The notes under the pieces were generated by a model that saw only the letters and a program-made list of their open reading frames with translations, was not told the DNA's origin and ran no database searches. From Annulohypoxylon bovei var. microspora (Eukaryota; Ascomycota; Sordariomycetes; Xylariales; Hypoxylaceae), in contig MU405315.1 of assembly GCA_022836615.1 (NCBI GenBank), positions 1-64,000 on the forward strand: 64,000 bases of DNA, read 5' to 3'. The stretch's first letter is position 1. Every line of letters starts with the position of its first letter. Below, one piece after another: positions 12,601 to 23,923 of the stretch. The position numbers were made by a program, and so were the translations under genes.

Positions 12601-13292
12601 GTATACAAGGCGACACCAACCACCAAGTATTAAGAATGTGTAATTTTTCGTTGGGGTTTTTTGTATAGTATTGAAGGGGACCTTTTCATATCATTCACTT
12701 CATAGACTTACCATAAGATGTGCTAGAGTTTCATTGTCTTTAGATTTAACCTTGCTTATCTCCATTAGGTTTGAGTAATAATAGGGGTTGTAATAAATTG
12801 GAAGTCTCCAGTTATTATTCACGCACTTATGTGGTTGCTTAGGAGTTACCTTCGAAAATTTAATGTGTTTGAAAGATTTAAGTATATATTAAGTAGATAT
12901 GAACAAGCTAAACTCAACGAAATATTTGAAATAACCTTCCACCATACCTAGAGCCTTCTCATGTTATAATAGATCTGTGTTTGATAGATCGAGAATGTAT
13001 CTAGTGCGACCCCTGTAAAATCTTTTAGAAATAACCCTCCTCAAGTATCAAACCATAAGAGGGTTATATCTACCTAGGCACTATAGGCCTGTCTAAGTAA
13101 AAATGATGCCGATAGAAATAACTTGGGCTATATATTCGCTTCTCCCTCTGACCTTCTTGACTACCTCATTTAACAATGTTAATAGATGTTAACTAATTGT
13201 TGCTGTAAAACGTGGGGCCCACTGCTAGCCATACAGCTCCAGTGGTATATATATATATGTGACACTAATTAAATAAAAAAGACCTTCACTTT
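12601..13292. other. Intergenic between convergent genes
   Basis: AT-rich 3' flanks of the SDR gene and the minus-strand RING gene, with a (TA)n run near 13245-13257. No gene seen. Confidence 0.6.
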
Positions 13293-14126
13293 TCACCAGT
13301 GACTAAAAGCTTCTTCGCCGCGAAGAAATGAATCAAGCATATCTGCTCGTATAAGGGCTCGCATATCTCTAAATTCGTACGGCCCGAATTTATTCGGGTC
13401 CCAGAATGCACCCGGGGGAACATCTCTGGGATAAACTGTTTCCGCCATCCGATCTGCCATATCCTTTACATAATTCACCCGGCACCCTTTACAGTAAGCT
13501 GGGACGCAACCACCTTCTGGCAGTGTTAGAGGGAGCTGACCTGCGCGGGTGAATCGGGGGTCATAGTGCCTGATCCGAATTTCGTGACCGCAGCAATCGT
13601 AATGTAGTGGGAATCGACATAATGGGCAGTCGGAAATTCTGTCTTCATCCCGGCATGTAGAAATCCAAGCATCCATGCACCAAGCGCCAAAAAAGTGACC
13701 ACACGGAAGAATACATAAAGGTTCCGTTCTAGCGACTTCTTCAAGGCTCTGTCGGGGAGAGACACACGAAGGCATCTCAAGCTTACCGTCTCCACATATA
13801 CCGCATGTTAAGTCGCACATGATATGATTTCCGTACATGTCGAACCCTGTATCAAAATACCCAACGACATCGCTAAACATGGATACTTGAGAATCATTAA
13901 GAGTACAGGGCTGACCCCTTCGTTCTCTTAAATACTCACACTCGCTTATAGGTATAGGCATTGTTGCGCGAATAAGTCCGGGAGGTGGGTAGTTTACGTT
14001 CCCGTTGTATTGATCGCCTCTAGATACTCCGGGTGGTAGGGGAGTCGAATATTGCTGATAAACGTCTTCCTCTTGAGGTGATCTATAAACAGGGTTTCCG
14101 GTTCTTCTCCACGGAGGCAATGCCAT
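13293..14126 (-). CDS. RING-like zinc-finger protein, degenerate RING
   Basis: A single-exon protein of 277 residues with an N-terminal Pro/Gln-rich part and a RING-like centre. The RING starts with CGIC (about 124-127), continues with LPCGHFFGAWCMDAW and closes with CPLC. Spacing fits a RING with a long first loop, but the fifth zinc ligand position, normally His or Cys two residues after the HFF stretch, is Gly (CGHFFGAWC). Additional Cys/His pairs follow (CCGHEIRIRH; YCKGCRVNY), which may complete another zinc site. If functional it would be a ubiquitin E3 ligase or a RING scaffold; the missing ligand makes catalytic function uncertain. The EthD gene is divergent from it. Confidence 0.8.
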   Translation of the reverse strand: MALPPWRRTGNPVYRSPQEEDVYQQYSTPLPPGVSRGDQYNGNVNYPPPGLIRATMPIPISECEYLRERRGQPCTLNDSQVSMFSDVVGYFDTGFDMYGNHIMCDLTCGICGDGKLEMPSCVSPRQSLEEVARTEPLCILPCGHFFGAWCMDAWISTCRDEDRISDCPLCRFPLHYDCCGHEIRIRHYDPRFTRAGQLPLTLPEGGCVPAYCKGCRVNYVKDMADRMAETVYPRDVPPGAFWDPNKFGPYEFRDMRALIRADMLDSFLRGEEAFSHW

Positions 14127-14631
14127 ATCAGCAATTATGTACCTGGATATTCGATGACGGCCTAAATACTAAATACTATGTCTTCTCAAGGAAGGCAAAG
14201 CTTCGGGGTGATCAAGCCGTCGCATTGTCGCGAACACGGGCCCTTAGTCCTTGTATAAATAATTTGGATCGGACAATGGCCTAACAATGGACTCTATGAA
14301 CAAAGGGACTAAGAACTAGTTCCAACATAAAGGCATTGATACCTAAAGTACGAAGTGTTTAGAATTAGTAACCAGAGGATGAAAGCTAAAGTTTAAAAAT
14401 CTTACGGCGATGTAACTCTTTAATATCTCCTTGATGTGTCTTATGGTGAGGGAAATGGGTGTCACGTGATTGATGGTTGGTTTTTGTAAAAGGGGGTTAC
14501 TTACAGAGGGAGTCATTAATAAGCAAACCACTTTGAAATTGAAATATAAATTTACACCTCTTCCACACTCAAATTTCTCATCAGCGAATTAATTTTTGAG
14601 ACATCACGTCGTTTTTCATGAGATCGTCAAA
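14127..14631. promoter_or_regulatory. Divergent promoter, RING gene / EthD gene
   Basis: A 505-base region between two divergent starts. It includes a GTCACGTGAT E-box-like element near 14460. No coding signal seen. Confidence 0.5.
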
Positions 14632-15099
14632 ATGGCTGAAGGTCAACGCCTAAAATTCACGATTACCCATTATCGCAAGAAACAACACAGCCATGAGGCA
14701 TTCATTAAATGGATGGTTGAAGAACATCTCCCAATTGCAATACCTATCTTCCAGAAGCACAAGATTCTCTCTTATTCACTCGTGAGTGCTTCTTATCAAG
14801 ACTCCGAATCACTTCTTACATCTGAAATCTAGTTCGTTACGCCGGCTCCTCTTAATGACGCACTGAAGCAGGAAGTTGGAAAGGTCCGGCCTAGCTGGGA
14901 CTTCGCTGACTTCGATTGTTCCATCGAGTATACTATTCCAGAGGTTCAAACTATCAAAAATATCATGACGGATCCAGATTGGCCAAAAGCGATTAAGGAT
15001 CAGGAAGACTGGGTTGACACATCGAAAGCCATGCTTTCTGTAGGATACTCTACCCCATACCTACTGGAGACTGGGGAAATCATAAATATGCCAAAGTGA
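14632..15099 (+). CDS. EthD-domain protein, fungal anthraquinone decarboxylase type
   Basis: Small ferredoxin-fold (dimeric alpha+beta barrel) EthD protein of 138 residues. Exons are 14632-14781 and 14833-15099; the 51-nt intron joins KILSYSL to FVTPAPLND. Features shared with the fungal EthD decarboxylases of emodin-type clusters (TpcK/MdpH-like) are the ITHYRKK start, EEHLPIAIPI with its His, DFADFDC, and the end KDQEDWVDTSKAMLSVGY. In those pathways the protein removes the carboxyl group of atrochrysone carboxylic acid; that role here is inference from resemblance only. No polyketide synthase, thioesterase or anthrone oxygenase accompanies it in the window, so it may be an orphan or have another role. 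Confidence 0.88.
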
Positions 15100-16332
15100 A
15101 TAGAAAGGTCATTTTACGAGTATCTAGTAGTACTTATATCAAGACGGAGCCCTTGTATTCGGGGTCCCGAGTCTATTTCCTTTCTCTCTCAGTGCCATGT
15201 ACTCGGGAGAAAGTAGGACACTACGTGACCATTGTAACCAGCGAACCCCTCTTTACAATAGGATGCTTACGTTCTCACCCCCATGTTATCATATGCAAGT
15301 CTCTCCGTCTAGTAGCGGCGTAGCAGACTTGTGACGTAGACACGCTTCAGCATTTTAGAACACCTAACTAGGTACCTAATCTATTTGATCCACAATATTT
15401 AAAATGTATTAATTGGTTTGAATATTAGGTAGGTAATTAAACCAATCTTTTATGTGTTGGTGTCGAATATTAATCAAATATATATACTTGAGTCAATAGG
15501 AAGGTAGTTAGGTGAACGGTGTCATGGATTATGTAAGCTATGAAAAGGGGGAGAGTTTTTAGCAAAAAGTGGGCCATCTGATACATCTCTAACCCCTTTT
15601 CTATCTACAAACTCAGCAACGATAAGTTTCTATAGGACACGGTTGCACATGTTGATTCAATTCTGTACGTACGTACCTAGTTTTGTGAAAGCGAATGAAG
15701 GTAGGATGTCCGCTTATATTCGTAGTAGTCCTATTTGGTACCTACAGTCCGTTCCTTTTGAAATATCGAACATGCAGCGCGACCGTGTCTGCTGACTCAT
15801 CGTAGCGGTGCGCGGGCTTATCTACCCGGACGGTGGACCATTTCACGACAACCGCCAAACCGCCAATTCAATTTATTTACAGTGTATTTTCCCACAGCTG
15901 GACCGGGGTAAGCAGGTACGCCCGCCACGGCCACCTCCTGCCGCCTTTCGCTCTGGGTGTCCGGATAGTAACGTACAGCGCCGCGCTAGCACTGCGACCT
16001 CACCTCCACCTCTCTTTTTCTTCATCATATGCCACACGGGCGCCCTTAGGCGCACGTTTGCTTACCTTTTGCATATTTGCGACCGCCGCCGCGCCACTTA
16101 ATTGCTTTCTCTTATTTACCTCGAGTGTCTCGCCCGGTTTTTCGGGGTACCTAGATCTCTTCTCCCCACAATCTTCCATCCTAGGTCATACTGTTTCTAC
16201 TCGAGTACACGAGTTCCCTTATACGTACCTAGTTTGAAACAACAACTAGTTATATGTAAAATTATTGTAGGAAATCATCCATGCAAAATAGACCTGTTCC
16301 CCCACCTAGCTAGCTATGTGGATACATCTCTC
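15100..16332. other. Intergenic with short hairpin
   Basis: No convincing gene. An 8-bp inverted repeat ATTGGTTT (15412-15419) / AAACCAAT (15439-15446) encloses 19 nt, flanked by TA-rich DNA and ACCTAGGTA elements. The open frames at 15808-16383 are low in coding character. Confidence 0.5.
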
Positions 16333-16620
16333 TTAGTTATTTGGCAGATCTGCCCTACTTGCATCTTTACAATCGTCGCTTGAAGGCATCTTGAAAGTGT
16401 GAAACACCTCTGGATAATTACTGTACCAACAGGTGCAAGTATTCTCAAGGGGACTTAAGTCACCGCCAATGGCGCTCGTGTACGTCTTCTGACAGGTAAA
16501 GTCTCCATCATTCTTAAAAACATTATCGAAGGTGCCGACGCCCGCCTCATGGCGCACGATGGCGCATACGATGCAAACATCCTGCAGCCGGTAAGTCACA
16601 TCATTCGGCGCCTCGATCAT
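16333..16620 (-). CDS. Possible small cysteine-containing protein
   Basis: An ATG-initiated frame of 95 codons with seven Cys (VCIVC, TCQ, TCTC, DDC). It has no signal peptide in this frame and no family I recognise. It follows the next minus-strand gene by only 62 bases, so it could be a 3' exon, a separate small gene or chance. Composition (few rare residues, aromatic and Cys clusters) is more protein-like than nearby frames, but evidence is thin. Confidence 0.3.
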   Translation of the reverse strand: MIEAPNDVTYRLQDVCIVCAIVRHEAGVGTFDNVFKNDGDFTCQKTYTSAIGGDLSPLENTCTCWYSNYPEVFHTFKMPSSDDCKDASRADLPNN

Positions 16621-16682
16621 AAGCAGTCCGAGAGTATGGATTTAGTTATGCCCGCCAAAACGTATCTTCATCTACTCCCTTT

Positions 16683-17354
16683 CTAATACTTCACCAACGG
16701 CCCGGCTTCTCCTGATTTCTTTTGTTTCCAGGCATTCAGACATGCGGTACCCTTGTACTGGTCAAGATTCTGATAATATTTCGCCCCAAGACCTTGCAGA
16801 ATCTTACATTTCTCATCCATTGTTCTGGCTAGTAAGACCTGTGCCGCATTAAATGGCACGAGATTCTTTGTTTGGATCATCCCATGCACGGGTGTTTCGT
16901 ACTCAGCGACCCAACAGCCTTCACCACCAGTTGGCCAGCCTACGCTAACCCAACGTCGTTCAGCCAACGTCAGGGCTGGCTCTATTCCCGCCTCGAGAAT
17001 ACCAATTTCCGACTCCTCGTCGCCAAATACGTTTGCTACAAAGCCGTATCGGCTACGGCTATCGAACCATCTCGCGCCTAGGAGTAACAGTTTCTGGCAA
17101 AACTTGTCCTCTTCCTCTTGATCCTGATCCCGGGTCGTAGGCGGATTGACAGAATCGAGATGTAGAAAAGAGAAGTCCAAGGCCGTGACATTCTCTAGGA
17201 CAATTAGACCGCCCCGAGATGGCCAGGCCCAGAGGGAGACTTTATCGCCGACGAATACTGTACGATTGTTGGGTAGTGGGACGCGACTATCTGGGGGTTG
17301 ACCTAGATGGTGGCGTTTATAGTCAGGGTTTTGAAGCTGCTTTGGTGTCCGCAT
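16683..17354 (-). CDS. Conserved-looking fungal protein of unknown function
   Basis: Single-exon protein of 223 residues without signal peptide or membrane helix. Protein-like features include VFVGDKVSLWAWPS, a block KLLLLGARWFDSRSRYGFVANVFGDEE, and VSVGWPTGGEGCWVAEYET. Many aromatic residues in a regular spacing and steady coding composition support a real gene. I do not recognise the family; the pattern resembles the conserved hypothetical proteins of plant-associated ascomycetes. The start ATG is the only one near the upstream stop. Confidence 0.75.
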   Translation of the reverse strand: MRTPKQLQNPDYKRHHLGQPPDSRVPLPNNRTVFVGDKVSLWAWPSRGGLIVLENVTALDFSFLHLDSVNPPTTRDQDQEEEDKFCQKLLLLGARWFDSRSRYGFVANVFGDEESEIGILEAGIEPALTLAERRWVSVGWPTGGEGCWVAEYETPVHGMIQTKNLVPFNAAQVLLARTMDEKCKILQGLGAKYYQNLDQYKGTACLNAWKQKKSGEAGPLVKY

Positions 17355-18305
17355 GATGGTATGAGAGAGCTAGTTTTGAACAGATGGAAAAATTGAGGTT
17401 AGCTGTTGAGGCAATGTCAGTTCAAGACAAGGGATTTCAGTCGTAGAACTTGTTGATTGAAGCAAAAGCTAAACACTACATACAAACAGTCAGGTCTCCT
17501 GTTGGGAGAATCTTCTGTTTCACGGATATCACGTGATTGAAATGCTTTCAAATTTGGTATTCATCACATGACTTACTAGATATTATTGAATATTACTTTA
17601 GCATGAAAATTGAAGGATGTCATTTTCAGTAGGCATTCGACGATATTTTGAGTCTGCTATGATTAGTAATCAGTTCAAAATGGAGAAAATTTCCACTGAC
17701 CCCGCGCCAACCCCGCGTCAACCATGTCGTCGCGACGTACGTGAAAGCTCAGGCCACCATGCGGCTCTATAACAGGTGGGCAAGGTAACACAAGGGTTGG
17801 GAGATCCACAAACCCATTTTATTGCTCATAAGCACCCATCATTCTAACATTCATTTCAGCCATCACAACACACTTGGCGTCACATTCTCGCCGTCGACAA
17901 CCACCCCGTCATGGGCTTGAGCCGACAAGATAAGTAGCCGCATATATGGACACAACAAATCCCTAGATCCCATTTTACATAAAATATTGGCTTGAAGGAC
18001 AAAGACCGGTACCCAATTAGTTATCACCAGTCCTCTGAAGCCTGATATTGCAATCATCAATTCATCGCTTATCTAAGAAATAAGTACTGGTTTAACACGT
18101 CTCAACGCGAACCTTCCCCATCTACCTTTATCCTATCACCGAAGAACTTTTCCTATGACTCCTTTAGTCTAGAATATGAGCAAGGCGGGGAGACACCATG
18201 AGATTGACAGAAATGTAGCTCCCTAAATTTCAACTTAGGAAACAGACGCTGAGCTAAAGCGTACTTGCTCACGATGTCCGATCTTTTCTCGTCTGTTCCG
18301 ACTTA
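17355..18305. other. Intergenic
   Basis: Promoter side of the unknown protein and 3' flank of the bZIP gene. It holds an ATCACGTGAT palindromic element near 17528. No gene seen. Confidence 0.55.
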
Positions 18306-19937
18306 CTATACCCCACCGTTAGGAGGGCTCCACGGCCGGCTATTAGAGCCTGAGTCTGGAGGGAAGTCACCCATGGGACCCTGCATCCAATCTACGATGA
18401 AGTCATCCTGGCTCTCTTGCGCGCCATTATCCAACTGCTGTGGCTGTTGAGGCTGCTGGTTGATGCCTACAGGAGCGTTACCTGTAGGTACCTGAGCTGT
18501 CTGAGTAGTACCAAGGGCGTACTCAAAGTCTGCCTGAGTCTGAGGAGCGTTCTGGTTAGGCGTAGGGTTCTGCCTTGGCGCAGGGGTCGGGGCCTGCATG
18601 AAGTGCTGAGCTTGTGCTTGGCCCGGAGTCAGAGTGGGAGTGTGGCTCTGGCTGTGGCTCTGGTTTCCCAATTCCGGGAGAGCTATGTGAGGGTTTTGGA
18701 TTTGCTGTGCCTGAATTTGCTGCTGAAGAAGAACGACGCGTTGGCGCAGAATTTCGTTCTGGTTACGAAGGTGCATATTCTCATTCGACGTCTGCTGTAC
18801 CATCGCGTCCATTCCAGCGATATGGTGCTGCAGTCGCGCGTTTTCCTCCTCCAACAACTCCACCTGTGTCTTGGTCTTCTCGAGTAGCTCTACCTTCTTC
18901 TGCCGGCTCTTCTGCGCGGAAACCCGGTTCTGCTCCCGAGTGTGAGCCTTCTTGGCCTCGGAATACTTATAGTTCCAGTCGCCCGCCTCCTTCTTCTCCT
19001 CCGGCGTCATCTCGTCGGTAATTTTCCGTTCTTTCATACCAGGCTTCCATTTGAAAGGCGCCTTGTCTCTGGACTTTGAAGTCCGTTGGTAGTCATTAGC
19101 ATTCGAATTGGAACTCTCTCCGGAGTTCGGCTGTGTTCCTGCCCGCAGAGGTGAGGATATGTCCCCGTCAAAATTGGGAGAATACCCATTACTACCTATA
19201 GGAGTAGAAGGTCCGGCAATATTTCCGGTAACCTGCGTGGGCGAACCGATGCTAGTGAACATGGTATATTGATTAGTTGAGATGACTTGGCTCTGTGGGA
19301 TAGGCTCAGAGTTCTCCAGAGTCGTAGAACCATTGTTGAGCGGGGCGTATAGACGAGAATTTGCCTCGTTTGGTTGTTCGGGTGGCCACTGATTCGGCTG
19401 AGAAGCCGCTGTGTTAGGTATGATGTGGGCTTCAAAAGTTAGTTCATTTGCATTCCCTAATTCTTCTGGGACCATACTTACTGTTTTGTTGATGGCTGTA
19501 GGTAAATGTTGGGTTCATTGGCGCTGATAAGTCCGGAATTCCCATAGTATTTGACCAACCCGTATAGTTTGAGTACATGTGAGGTGCCATAGGGGTAGAT
19601 CTAGGGGGCATGGACATCGATGTGGGGTACTGTGAGGTCGGAGCTGATGGCGCTGAGCTATACGTGGACGGAGCTGCCGTATACTGTGGGGCCATCGAAG
19701 TTGAGGTAGGATTCGCGCCGTAGGAAACAACAGCCTGGTCCCTGGATGGATTTAGGGGAGGCGGCATGGGCGAATTCGAAGGGGGTATTACGTATGATTG
19801 CAGTTGGCTCCTTTCCGACTGTGAAGGAGCATGCTTCGGAAGATTAGGAATCCTGTATCATGTTAACTCTTGAAGGTAGCTATCTGGGGTGCTCTAACTA
19901 ACTTGTCGCCCGGCCAGGGAGTCTGATTCTGACTCAT
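18306..19937 (-). CDS. bZIP transcription factor, Gln-rich
   Basis: Three exons: 19903-19937, 19482-19852 and 18306-19408, with introns of 50 and 73 nt, giving 502 residues. Splicing joins MSQNQTPWPGD to KIPNLPKHAP and HQQN to TASQPNQW. The bZIP domain lies at about 280-350: the basic region NRVSAQKSR (from about 296) fits the N-x7-R signature, followed by a zipper with heptad Leu (VELLEEENARLQHHI) and a long second heptad stretch to LLQQQIQAQQ. Upstream is a Pro/Ser/Tyr-rich low-complexity region, downstream a Gln/Pro/Asn-rich tail, typical of activation regions. The EMTPEEKKEAGDWNYKYSE segment before the basic region is distinctive, but I cannot tie it to a named factor. It probably acts in the nucleus as a dimer. 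Confidence 0.92.
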
Positions 19938-22729
19938 GATTATATGTACGTTCTGAATGTTGTCGTTGATGAGGGTAAACGGAGCTTGATGGCTTTATAA
20001 GATAATGATCGACATTGGTGCTATCAAGGATTGTATTTGTGGGAAGGACTAGAGTTTATTATGAATATATACGAATGTAAAATAGATTCAAGACGATATG
20101 GCCAAATAGTCACATCCTCTTATAGTTAACCAAATATTACTATCACGAGATATCGAAGTGACTCTGATTAGGACACCTGAGCTTCTTCGATAATTCGGAC
20201 GATGAGCAGACAAAGACGTTGTAATACTTCAAGTCGTTCATTGCAACAGGTATGTATGTTACGACTGACTTTCTTGGACAGTAAGAGATAACCATAAATC
20301 TACAACAAACACCAGAGGCAAAGATAAGTAGGTAGATTGTTGGATTCGGCGATAATCGGCAGCCCCAAGATAGATAGATGGCAAATATATCAAATGAAGT
20401 AGTTAGACCAGCCGCGTTATCCATGATAAGATCTTCACTCCGAACACGCATTTGATCAAAATAGGGCTTATTTGTTATTTTCCAGATGAGTACAGTAGCA
20501 TTTCAACAACAATTGTGTAGGTGATGCATGAAAGCAGAGCAGCTTTTATTTTCTTGGCTGTGTGGCTTCTAATCATCCCATCAGCGAAGACACGCCAGGA
20601 AGACATCAAAATATTATTACCGCCCCGTTACTTTCGAGTCATTAATAATCCTTTGTATTTTTATTATTTGTACAAAGGTGAGTCTACTCATATATTTGAT
20701 AGCGTGAGTGTACTTGTATTTCGGTGTATTGGTGATTCGGTGGGTAGTCAAGTGAGCAGTGAATCGAGTGGCCGTATTTGCCTCCTTTGGTAAATAATTG
20801 TTAACTACATGAATTCGCCCCTAGGAAGGTAGGACTGTAATACCTTAAAGCTTTAAACCGAAAGATTAGAGAATATTACTGTATTAAAGTGGGCTAGGAG
20901 TGACCCCTTGTGATGCAAATACGTGTTCGGGAACAACAACTTCGGACGATGTTTGCTTATCAACTGGTCTGCCACCAAATGCAAAAGGATCTGGGGCAAA
21001 GGTGACATCTTGTAACTATCGAAGATTGCCGAATTTATCCTTGCATTTGATATGAATAGTAGTTATAGTATATTTCAATACTTAGGTTAAGTTACCTAGT
21101 CTTTGATGTTTTTAAACAAGATAATTCTTTACTTATTAGAGCATAAGCGCCAACTTCTGATACATAGTTACCATCTTGTACCTATTCATGTCTCTTAGCT
21201 CCGACTTAGCATTCAAACTACATTTCATGTCTTGTGATGTATTATTAGATTAGGGAAGTAATAAAATGACATAATAAAATTGATATTCCGCGGGAATTCT
21301 CCGTCTACATTATATCTGCTTTGTAACTAGAAAAGTTTTCATATAATAGAGGTATATCACAGTCTTGAAAGGAAATGATAGCATACGTTTACAAAAGCTA
21401 AAGGGGTATTTTATGTAATTTACCATTTTCTTCGATACCTTTAGGGAAGTATAGGGGTTTAGTCTTGGTGAGCTTTTAGCGGAGGATATTAAAGTGGAGG
21501 AAAGAATGTGTTTCACAAGATAAAACCTTCACTAAACATCCAAGTTAAAGTAACTTAAATTATAAACGAAAGGTCAGTGTAAAGGGGAATCTTTTTGCCT
21601 ACCTACCTACCTAGGCTAGGCACCTAAGCAAATGTCAGGGGACATTAGCGATCACGAACATTGCAGAGGATCACAAGATAATATTACAGTAGTAGCGGGA
21701 TATAAAGATGACTTTGGGCACGTATTTATCTAACTGAGGGCCCAGGAAAATAAAACGTTGGGATTTATCTCCAGTGCTGAAAAAGAATGGTAATACTAAA
21801 ATATGGATGCCATTAAACACGAAAGTCTTGAGAAGCTTTCTCATAGAAAGATGAGATGCCACATAAGGCTCCATACGAATACTAAGATACTTATTTTTAT
21901 GCATAGAGGTAAGGTAAAGACAGAGGAGGGTGTGTAGACGTCTCCTAGGAGACCGGATCTAAGTAGACCCGCAGTTTGGTTCCCTAGGTAACTCATTACA
22001 GTGCACCCAAATCACTAGAGGCCTTATATACATTAATTACTATCTAAATTTTCAAGGAGTCACTTGCAGGTGAAGTGTGGTGCAACGGTCTGATGTGTGG
22101 GGTGGGTTCTGGGGGATTCCTTAAAGTCGGGGTTCGAGTGGCACTCAGAGCAATAAAGTCAGATCTTTGCATTACAATTCCCATAACCACAAATTTCTAT
22201 GGGATTCTGATCAGTTCAGGCAGTTTCTTACGCATTAAGTAAGGCAGTCCATACGCATTAAGTATGGGAACCCACACATTGCTCTATTTTTTTCTTTTTT
22301 TCTTTCAATCACGAACCTATCTTTACGCGCTTTTTTTTTTTTTTTTTCTTTTTTTTCATATATATGATTGGCTTCTCACAAATACTCCAGATGGCGATAT
22401 CACTTGTGTTGACACGGTTTCACTTTTTCATCATGCAATATTAGTGGAATTAGATTTGATCATTCATGATCAAGACCATCTTTTCTTACATATGTCAAGA
22501 GATAATTTAGCTATGCCAATTTACATGAGGGTACTCTTGACGTCCTTGATAGGTCTTCTGTGCATACTTAGTACTGCTATAGCTCCCGGATTTAAACAAT
22601 ATCATTGTCACCAAGTCCTAAAATCTAACGTTAAAAACTAAGCGCCTATACACTATCGACTACATATTGCTCCCTATGGTTATAGACTTCCTGCAAGAAC
22701 CCTCACAATCGTCCTATCACCTAGTGCCA
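19938..22729. other. Gene-poor stretch
   Basis: About 2.8 kb without a supported gene. An ATG-led frame at 20524-20793 begins with a signal-peptide-like segment (AAFIFLAVWLLIIPSA) but shows no conserved feature. A 17-base T run starts at 22331. An A-box/B-box-like tRNA look-alike near 22079-22137 fails on stem pairing. Confidence 0.5.
22331..22356. repeat. Poly-T tract
   Basis: Seventeen T, one C, then eight more T. Simple sequence. Confidence 0.9.
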
Positions 22730-23923
22730 TTAATGCTGCTTGACATGCCGGATAGATTTGAAACACTTCCAGCAGGCACGATAGCCACATCCCTTGCACT
22801 GTAAAATGTACTTGCTGGTAAGCCGTTGGCATCGTGGGCATGCATCCACGCCGTCGACTGGGAGCTTCTTAGAATGGTGATTGCAGTCGTGGTACAGGTG
22901 ATTGCAGTCGTGGTACAGGTGATTATCACGTCGTGAAGATGGAGCGGACGTTTTGGTCATAGTAGAGGGTGCGGAAGGAATAGAGGAGACCGGGGGAACG
23001 GAAGTTGTCGCTTCTTCTTCCTCGTCTTCTTCTTCTCCTTCTACTTCTCCTCCTTTTATGTTGCTCTGTGGGGGTACTCCCTGTCCTAGCCGTTTCAATA
23101 GTTGTCGTTGGGTGCCTCGACGCTCGCGCTCCCGTCTATCGAACCCCCCAAGGTCCCTAAGCGGTCTTCCGCGGGCCCGGGGGCGACGGTACTCGGTGCA
23201 AGTACATTTTCCAATCGAATTTGAGCACTTGTAACAAAAGCTCACTCCGCAAGCACACCTTCCAAGACAAATATGTTAGCTATTTGATGATAACACAGAA
23301 AGAGAATATTAAAAAACGTGGGAACTACTGCTAGCAATACAGCTACAGTGGTTTAGATGTGACAAGTGAAAAATACTTTTTTTAACTTACTCGATGCGAT
23401 CACAACCGTCGACCTTCTCGATGATGCTGCCACACTTATAGCATTCAGCCCACCCTTCCTTCTTAGCTAGTGCTTTGAGCTCCGCCGAGCCATCGTATAA
23501 AGCACAATCGCCCTCATGATAGGGGTTTTTACACCCAGTACAGGTGTAGGAGTAGCATTCTCGACAAATGGCTAGGTTGTCGAGCTTGTACTGGTCAGGG
23601 ATGAATAAACCACAATCGGCTTTACTGCAGTAAACACGGCTGCTGGCTTCGAACTCAGTGCGCTTCGTGATGTAAGTGATCCAAATTTCTTGGCCAAGGG
23701 TGATGGCAAGTCGAGGCGTCAGATTGACTGGCGTGTTACAGCAGCGTGGAGGGAAATTCTCTCCACTCTGGAAGGAGACCTTGAACATCTCGCGCATACA
23801 CTCGGTACAATATGTATGCCAACAGCTAAGCTCGTGTATGTCTGTGGTGGGGAAATAATCGAGACAAGAAGTGCACCTCGCAGTGCGATCGCCCTCGAGG
23901 GTGAACTCGGTCGGCTCCGACAT
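22730..23923 (-). CDS. RBR-type E3 ubiquitin ligase (RING1-IBR-RING2)
   Basis: Exons 23391-23923 and 22730-23258 are separated by a 132-nt intron inside RING2; joining gives DGCDRIE|CACGVSFCYKC. The product is 353 residues. RING1 spans about 17-65 (CTSC...CWHTYCTEC...CC), the IBR about 99-140 (YCSKADCGLFI...CRECYSYTCTGC...H...C) and RING2 about 161-195. RBR ligases form a thioester with ubiquitin on a RING2 Cys; the matching residue here is Cys174 in the VDGCDR motif, which is present. After RING2 come an Arg-rich patch, an acidic Glu run, a Ser/Pro linker, a duplicated YHDCNHL segment and a C-terminal Cys-rich ribbon (CPRC...CKGCGYRACWKC). The last element may bind zinc. Substrate unknown. 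Confidence 0.92.
22877..22918 (-). repeat. Tandem 21-bp duplication inside the RBR gene
   Basis: Two perfect 21-bp copies (22877-22897 and 22898-22918), with six bases of a third. They encode two copies of a His/Tyr/Cys-containing heptapeptide in the linker between RING2 and the C-terminal zinc ribbon. The frame is kept. Confidence 0.9.

Noticed and set aside
15808..16383. Overlapping frames of 90-134 codons on the plus strand
   Set aside because: Three frames are open in turn over CT-rich DNA, with no motif, splice pattern or family resemblance.
18417..19021. Plus-strand frames of 135-156 codons opposite the bZIP exon
   Set aside because: Antisense of the Gln-rich bZIP coding sequence, giving Leu/Cys- and Ser-rich shadows.
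19444..19475. ATG at 19475 as start of the main bZIP exon
   Set aside because: The bases 19409-19481 form a good intron whose removal joins the Pro/Tyr-rich exon to the bZIP exon in frame.
22070..22150. tRNA-like A box (TGGTGCAACGG) and B box (GGTTCGAGT)
   Set aside because: The T-stem (CGGGG against GGCAC) and the acceptor stem do not pair, so no cloverleaf forms.
22264..22641. 125-codon ATG frame with Phe-rich hydrophobic start
   Set aside because: The hydrophobic part is only the translation of pyrimidine and poly-T tracts; the rest shows no conserved feature.
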